Positions 61,197 through 64,000 of a stretch of DNA of 64,000 bases are shown one piece after another (position 1 is the stretch's first letter; each line of letters opens with the position of its first letter). The notes below the pieces were generated by a model, which was not told the DNA's origin, ran no database searches, and saw only the letters and a list, made by a program, of their open reading frames with translations. The stretch spans positions 4,526,001 through 4,590,000 of the forward strand of contig NZ_CP081000.1 of assembly GCF_019645875.1 (NCBI RefSeq). The letters run 5' to 3'. The DNA is from Mycolicibacterium senegalense (GTDB taxonomy: Bacteria > Actinomycetota > Actinomycetes > Mycobacteriales > Mycobacteriaceae). Both the position numbers and the translations under genes were made by a program.

Positions 61197-61892
61197 GTGA
61201 AAGCGAACACGGTGTCGTTGACCAAGGCACTGGAAGAGACCCGTACCGGTGACATCTGGCTGTTCCGCGGCGGCTCGGGACCGGACCGGGCGATCCAGAC
61301 GCTGACCAACAGCCCGGTCAACCATGTCGGTATGACGGTCGCGATCGACGACCTTCCGCCGCTGATCTGGCACGCCGAACTCGGCGACAAGCTGCTCGAC
61401 ATGTGGACCGGCACCTTTCATCGCGGGGTGCAGCTCAATGACGCCCGCCTTGTCGTCGAACGCTGGGCGCACAGCTATGGGCAGCGCTGCTGGTTGCGTC
61501 AGCTCACCCCGTTCGCCTCTCGGGAGCAGGAAGACCAGCTGCTCAAGGTGATCGCCCGGATGAACGGCACCGCCTTCCCCACCACCGCGCGCCTGACCGG
61601 CCGCTGGCTGCGCGGACGGGTGCCGATCGTCAGCGACTTCACCCGCGGAATTCCCTTCGTACACAAGCGGGTTCGCGAGTCAGCCGAACGAAAGAAGGCC
61701 CGCAGCCGGCAGGTCGGGCTGGAAACCGCCTACTGCGCCGAGACGGTGGCCATCACCTATGAGGAGATGGGACTGCTGACCACAGAGAAGCACTACAACT
61801 GGTTCGATCCCGGCTCGTTCTGGAGCGGTGACGAGTTGCCCTTGAGCGCCGGCTACGGACTGGGCGATGAGATCTCAGTGATCGTCGACTGA
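61197..61892 (+). CDS. YiiX/YebB-like permuted NlpC/P60 cysteine hydrolase
   Basis: 231 residues with the circularly permuted papain-like order: H43 in LTNSPVNHVGMTVAI near the start and C180 in ETAYCAETVAITYEEMGLL near the end, plus GDIWLFRGGSGPDRAIQ. Such proteins are predicted amidases or thioesterases acting on peptidoglycan or lipids. No signal peptide, so it is cytoplasmic here. GTG start at 61197, 26 bases from the divergent small membrane protein. Confidence 0.75.
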   Translation: MKANTVSLTKALEETRTGDIWLFRGGSGPDRAIQTLTNSPVNHVGMTVAIDDLPPLIWHAELGDKLLDMWTGTFHRGVQLNDARLVVERWAHSYGQRCWLRQLTPFASREQEDQLLKVIARMNGTAFPTTARLTGRWLRGRVPIVSDFTRGIPFVHKRVRESAERKKARSRQVGLETAYCAETVAITYEEMGLLTTEKHYNWFDPGSFWSGDELPLSAGYGLGDEISVIVD

Positions 61893-62000
61893 CCCACCGG
61901 GACCGAGCAGTAATCGCGGCGTTGCGCCGAAACCCGGCCCACGCGCCCCTGTCGATGCACAATTGCCTGGTGAGCAGCACCTCATAGGAGGGGAGCCACC

Positions 62001-62408
62001 ATGGATCCCATCGCACGATTGGCGGCCGTAGCGGTATCTGGCGGGCTCGGCCTGGCTGGACTGGGGTTGGGCGTTGCGGGGGCCGATCCGGCCTTTGGCC
62101 CGAGCTATCAAGGCGGCAACTGTCCGGATGGTCTCACGTGCACCCACTGGTGTCCGGGCGATCCACCGATACCGGGCAGCCAAGTCATCACCTGGGACGC
62201 CGCCATTTGCCACGATTGGTACTGGAACTCAGAAGGCGTGGTGGACATCGGTTCCAACACCATCTATCCCTGGCACGGTTCTCCGCACGAGGCCCCGCCA
62301 CCTCCGGTTCTCGGCCCTCCGCCACCGCCCGCTCCCCCGCAACCGCTGCCGCCCGATTGCCCGCCCTGGTCCCCGATCCTGGCCCCGTCGCGCTGCGGTG
62401 GGCTTTAG
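62001..62408 (+). CDS. Small secreted Cys- and Pro-rich protein
   Basis: 135 residues: signal peptide to about residue 28 (LGVAGA), a mature domain with six cysteines (GGNCPDGLTCTHWCPGD, AAICHDWYW, and near the C-terminus) and a proline-rich tail (PPPPVLGPPPPPAPPQPLPP). Probably disulfide-bonded and exported to the envelope. Strong ribosome binding site AGGAGGGG at about 61987-61994. Function unknown. A large hairpin follows. Confidence 0.85.
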   Translation: MDPIARLAAVAVSGGLGLAGLGLGVAGADPAFGPSYQGGNCPDGLTCTHWCPGDPPIPGSQVITWDAAICHDWYWNSEGVVDIGSNTIYPWHGSPHEAPPPPVLGPPPPPAPPQPLPPDCPPWSPILAPSRCGGL

Positions 62409-62454
62409 CGCGCCCAGCTGTTCTGACCGGTTGAGGCCAGCGAGGATGCCGAAT

Positions 62455-62501
62455 GTGAAGAAGACAACGAACTTTCGCGAAAATCTCGATATCTTCTTCA
62501 C
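62455..62501. terminator. 47-bp nested palindrome between convergent genes
   Basis: Outer arms GTGAAGAAGA and TCTTCTTCAC are perfect, with the 10-bp palindrome TTTCGCGAAA at the common centre (62473-62482). It lies between the secreted-protein stop (62408) and the glyoxalase-fold stop (62523). Likely bidirectional terminator. The left half recurs with 17 of 20 matches at 63048-63067. Confidence 0.65.
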
Positions 62502-62522
62502 CCTCGACGGGCGAGTGCCGCG

Positions 62523-62921
62523 CTAGACCCCAAATTTGGCGCGGGCCTCGTCGGTGACCGGAGTGAACAGGTTGACGAGGTTGCCGTCGGGATCGCGGAA
62601 CATCAGCGCACGGTTACCCCACGGCATCGTCGTGGGCTCGGTGACGACGTCGTCCAGGTGTCCGGCCAACCGCTCGTACTCAGCATCCACGTCGTCGACG
62701 ATGAACTCGATGATCGCGCTTCGGTTCGCTGCCGGTTCCGCAGATCCCTCACCGAACAGTGGAACCGTCTTGTCACTGCCGATCGCCAGTGTGCCGACCG
62801 GCGTCGGGATCTCGGCGAAGAGTTCATTACCCCAGACAGCGCTGACACCGGTGACCTTCTCGTAGAACGAAACGAGCCGCTCGACATCGGCTGTGATGAG
62901 GCGGGTCGAAAGAAACTTCAT
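62523..62921 (-). CDS. Glyoxalase/VOC-fold protein
   Basis: 132 residues in two beta-alpha-beta-beta-beta modules: MKFLSTRLITADVERLVSFY and SAIIEFIVDDVDAEYERLAG, with MFRDPDGNLVNLF near the end, the standard VOC signature holding a metal-ligand position. May be a bleomycin-resistance-like binding protein or dioxygenase; nothing decides. The ATG at 62921 matches the family start. Confidence 0.87.
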   Translation of the reverse strand: MKFLSTRLITADVERLVSFYEKVTGVSAVWGNELFAEIPTPVGTLAIGSDKTVPLFGEGSAEPAANRSAIIEFIVDDVDAEYERLAGHLDDVVTEPTTMPWGNRALMFRDPDGNLVNLFTPVTDEARAKFGV

Positions 62922-63087
62922 GCCAACAACTCCTGTGGGTTTACCGTCATTGCGCTGACGCGCTCGGCAGGATGTTAGACACACCCTCCGACAAGCGAAT
63001 CGACACGATCGAAGCGACCATGAGGAGATCAGGGAAAAACCCCGGATGTGAAGAGGATGACGAACTTCGTCCGAACGGGCTGGTTTG

Positions 63088-63093
63088 TAACCT
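63088..63093 (+). promoter_or_regulatory. Candidate -10 (TAACCT) for a leaderless arr transcript
   Basis: TAACCT fits TANNNT and ends six bases before the ATG at 63100, the spacing expected if transcription begins at the start codon. Confidence 0.4.
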
Positions 63094-63099
63094 GTCGTG

Positions 63100-63510
63100 A
63101 TGGGCGAGGCGCTGGACGAGGGACCGTTCTTCCACGGCACCAAGGCGGACCTGCGGGTGGGAGAACTCCTCACCGCAGGCTTCCGTTCCAACTACCGGCC
63201 CGACGTCGTGATGAACCACATCTACTTCACCGCCTTGCGCGACGGCGCAGGACTTGCTGCCGAACTCGCCGCCGGAGGCGGCGCACCGCGGGTCTACATC
63301 GTGGAGCCGACCGGCGAGTTCGAGAACGATCCCAACGTCACCGACAAGAAGTTCCCGGGCAATCCCACCCGGTCTTACCGCAGCCGGGAGCCGCTCCGCG
63401 TGGTCGGCGAGGTCACCGACTGGACCCGACTGACGCCCGAAGCCCTGCAGATGTGGCGGGACCGGCTCGCCGCAATCCACGCCGACAGCCGCGGAGAGAT
63501 CATCAACTAA
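63100..63510 (+). CDS. arr: Rifampin ADP-ribosyltransferase Arr
   Basis: 136 residues. Transfers ADP-ribose from NAD to rifamycins and inactivates them; intrinsic in many fast-growing mycobacteria. Near-identical family blocks VYIVEPTG, NDPNVTDKKFPGNPTRSYRS and REPLRVVGEV are present, with the catalytic His-Tyr-Asp as H12 (FHGTK), Y42 (HIYFTA) and D77. ATG at 63100 (second codon of a GTGATG pair) fits a leaderless transcript. Predicts rifampicin resistance or tolerance. Confidence 0.95.
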   Translation: MGEALDEGPFFHGTKADLRVGELLTAGFRSNYRPDVVMNHIYFTALRDGAGLAAELAAGGGAPRVYIVEPTGEFENDPNVTDKKFPGNPTRSYRSREPLRVVGEVTDWTRLTPEALQMWRDRLAAIHADSRGEIIN

Positions 63511-63527
63511 GCCAGGCGGGATCAGCC

Positions 63528-63588
63528 GTTGACTCTGCGACCAGGGCGCAGAAGTGCGAGAGCACCTCGCCGTAGCCGCAGAGTCAAC
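63528..63588. repeat. 61-bp inverted repeat after arr
   Basis: Perfect 12-bp outer arms GTTGACTCTGCG and CGCAGAGTCAAC with an inner small hairpin (GTGC-GAGA-GCAC). Begins 17 bases after the arr stop; likely terminator of arr and possibly of the convergent gene whose stop is at 63641. Confidence 0.7.
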
Positions 63589-63640
63589 ACAGCCTCAAAC
63601 GTTGAAGCGGAACTCCACCAAGTGCCGTCGCCGAACAACA

Positions 63641-64000
63641 TCATCGACCCTGATGTACCACCAGCAGATCTGATCGCAGTTCCACCAGGTCAGCACCAGC
63701 AAATGCATTTGCCAGATCATCGAGACGAAGTTCGACGAGGTCGAGCAGCGCAGTGTTGGAGATGTTCCCGGTTGCGACAATCAGCAACCGCCGTGGCGAG
63801 CGAACCGTCAGATGCGAGTGGCGAAAGTCCGAATCCTTGGTGACGACTACGCGGTCCTCCGCATCAGCGACCTCGGCAACGACCGCATCGGATGACCCAT
63901 TGCCGTCGGGCAGCGCCGAAACATGCACAGCATCATGCCCGTGACGATTAAGAAAGTCGCACAGTCGGATTGGCAGCTGCGCATCAACGAGAAACTTCAC
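63641..64000 (-). CDS. DUF5615 PIN-like protein, putative toxin (start at the window edge)
   Basis: 119 residues beginning VKFLVDAQLPIRLCDFLNRH with the PIN-like acidic pattern D6, then VVVTKDSDF. This is the DUF5615 family (PIN-like, formerly Mut7-C-like), which is usually the ribonuclease-like partner of a DUF433 antitoxin. The first codon GTG is at 64000, and the partner would lie beyond the right edge, so the module cannot be confirmed. The family start MKFLVDA fits this GTG as the true start. Confidence 0.8.
   Translation of the reverse strand: MKFLVDAQLPIRLCDFLNRHGHDAVHVSALPDGNGSSDAVVAEVADAEDRVVVTKDSDFRHSHLTVRSPRRLLIVATGNISNTALLDLVELRLDDLANAFAGADLVELRSDLLVVHQGR

Noticed and set aside
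1..64000. CRISPR arrays, prophage, transposases, tRNA and rRNA genes
   Set aside because: No regularly spaced repeats with unique spacers, no phage or transposase proteins and no tRNA-like cloverleaf were recognised; the dispersed palindromes are not CRISPR-like.

Overview
This is a high-GC actinobacterial chromosome segment, very probably from a fast-growing Mycobacterium (Mycolicibacterium). The evidence is the gene content (PimE mannosyltransferase, intact MmpL13-type transporter, alpha-methylacyl-CoA racemase, MPT70-type fasciclin protein, Mce-associated proteins, Arr) and the gene order. From memory, positions 1-38800 follow, in reverse orientation, the M. tuberculosis order Rv1164/narI to Rv1142c, with several extra cassettes inserted. 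Many genes start with GTG and overlap their neighbour by four bases (GTGA or ATGA), so most blocks read as tightly coupled operons. No rRNA, tRNA, CRISPR array, prophage or intact insertion sequence was seen.

Layout. 1-7.2 kb: respiratory nitrate reductase operon narK-narG-narH-narJ (narJ runs off the left edge). 7.3-9.3 kb: mutT2, a pterin dehydratase and pimE. 9.3-12.7 kb: secreted Ala/Pro-rich proteins, a DUF1059-like protein, an HhH-GPD protein and a DUF732-like protein. 12.8-19.0 kb: a LytS/LytTR two-component system joined to two sodium/carboxylate symporters and their small membrane partners. 19.1-30.1 kb: an MFS transporter, a membrane acyltransferase, an F420/FMN-type oxidoreductase, methyltransferases (one decayed), an esterase lipoprotein, hydroxypyruvate isomerase, an EthA-like Baeyer-Villiger monooxygenase with a PucR regulator, and a GntR/sirtuin pair. 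30.1-38.8 kb: MmpL13-TetR-methyltransferase operon, DoxX, then lipid enzymes (nitronate monooxygenase, SDR, Mcr, crotonase). 38.9-44.8 kb: transporters, a CPBP protease, an epimerase, gamma-carbonic anhydrase and a FAS1 protein. 44.9-49.0 kb: a three-gene beta-oxidation operon with a divergent FadR-type regulator. 49.0-56.3 kb: a DUF3556 membrane protein with a KstR-type box, DoxX, an SDR/TetR pair, and a four-gene coupled operon (two Mce-associated proteins, hydrolase, acyltransferase). 56.4-64 kb: TetR, a hydrolase coupled to a kinase-phospholyase fusion, a YiiX-like hydrolase, a secreted Pro-rich protein, a glyoxalase-fold protein, Arr (rifampicin ADP-ribosyltransferase) and a DUF5615 PIN-like protein at the right edge.

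The least ordinary content is outside the proteins. Palindromic elements of constant length recur between genes: three copies of a 56-bp element, two of a 46-bp element, one perfect 50-bp palindrome and other large hairpins. There is also a set of sharp candidate operators: a 20-bp palindrome filling the mutT2/phhB intergenic gap, twin palindromes on the start codons of an SDR/TetR pair, a LytTR-type 21-bp-spaced direct repeat, a three-fold 9-bp-period repeat before the Ala/Pro-rich secreted genes, a KstR-type box, and an 11-bp-arm operator before the thiolase operon. The strongest candidates for new biology are the LytS/LytTR-dual symporter circuit, the aminoglycoside-phosphotransferase-like/aminotransferase fusion, and the Mce-associated/hydrolase/acyltransferase operon.
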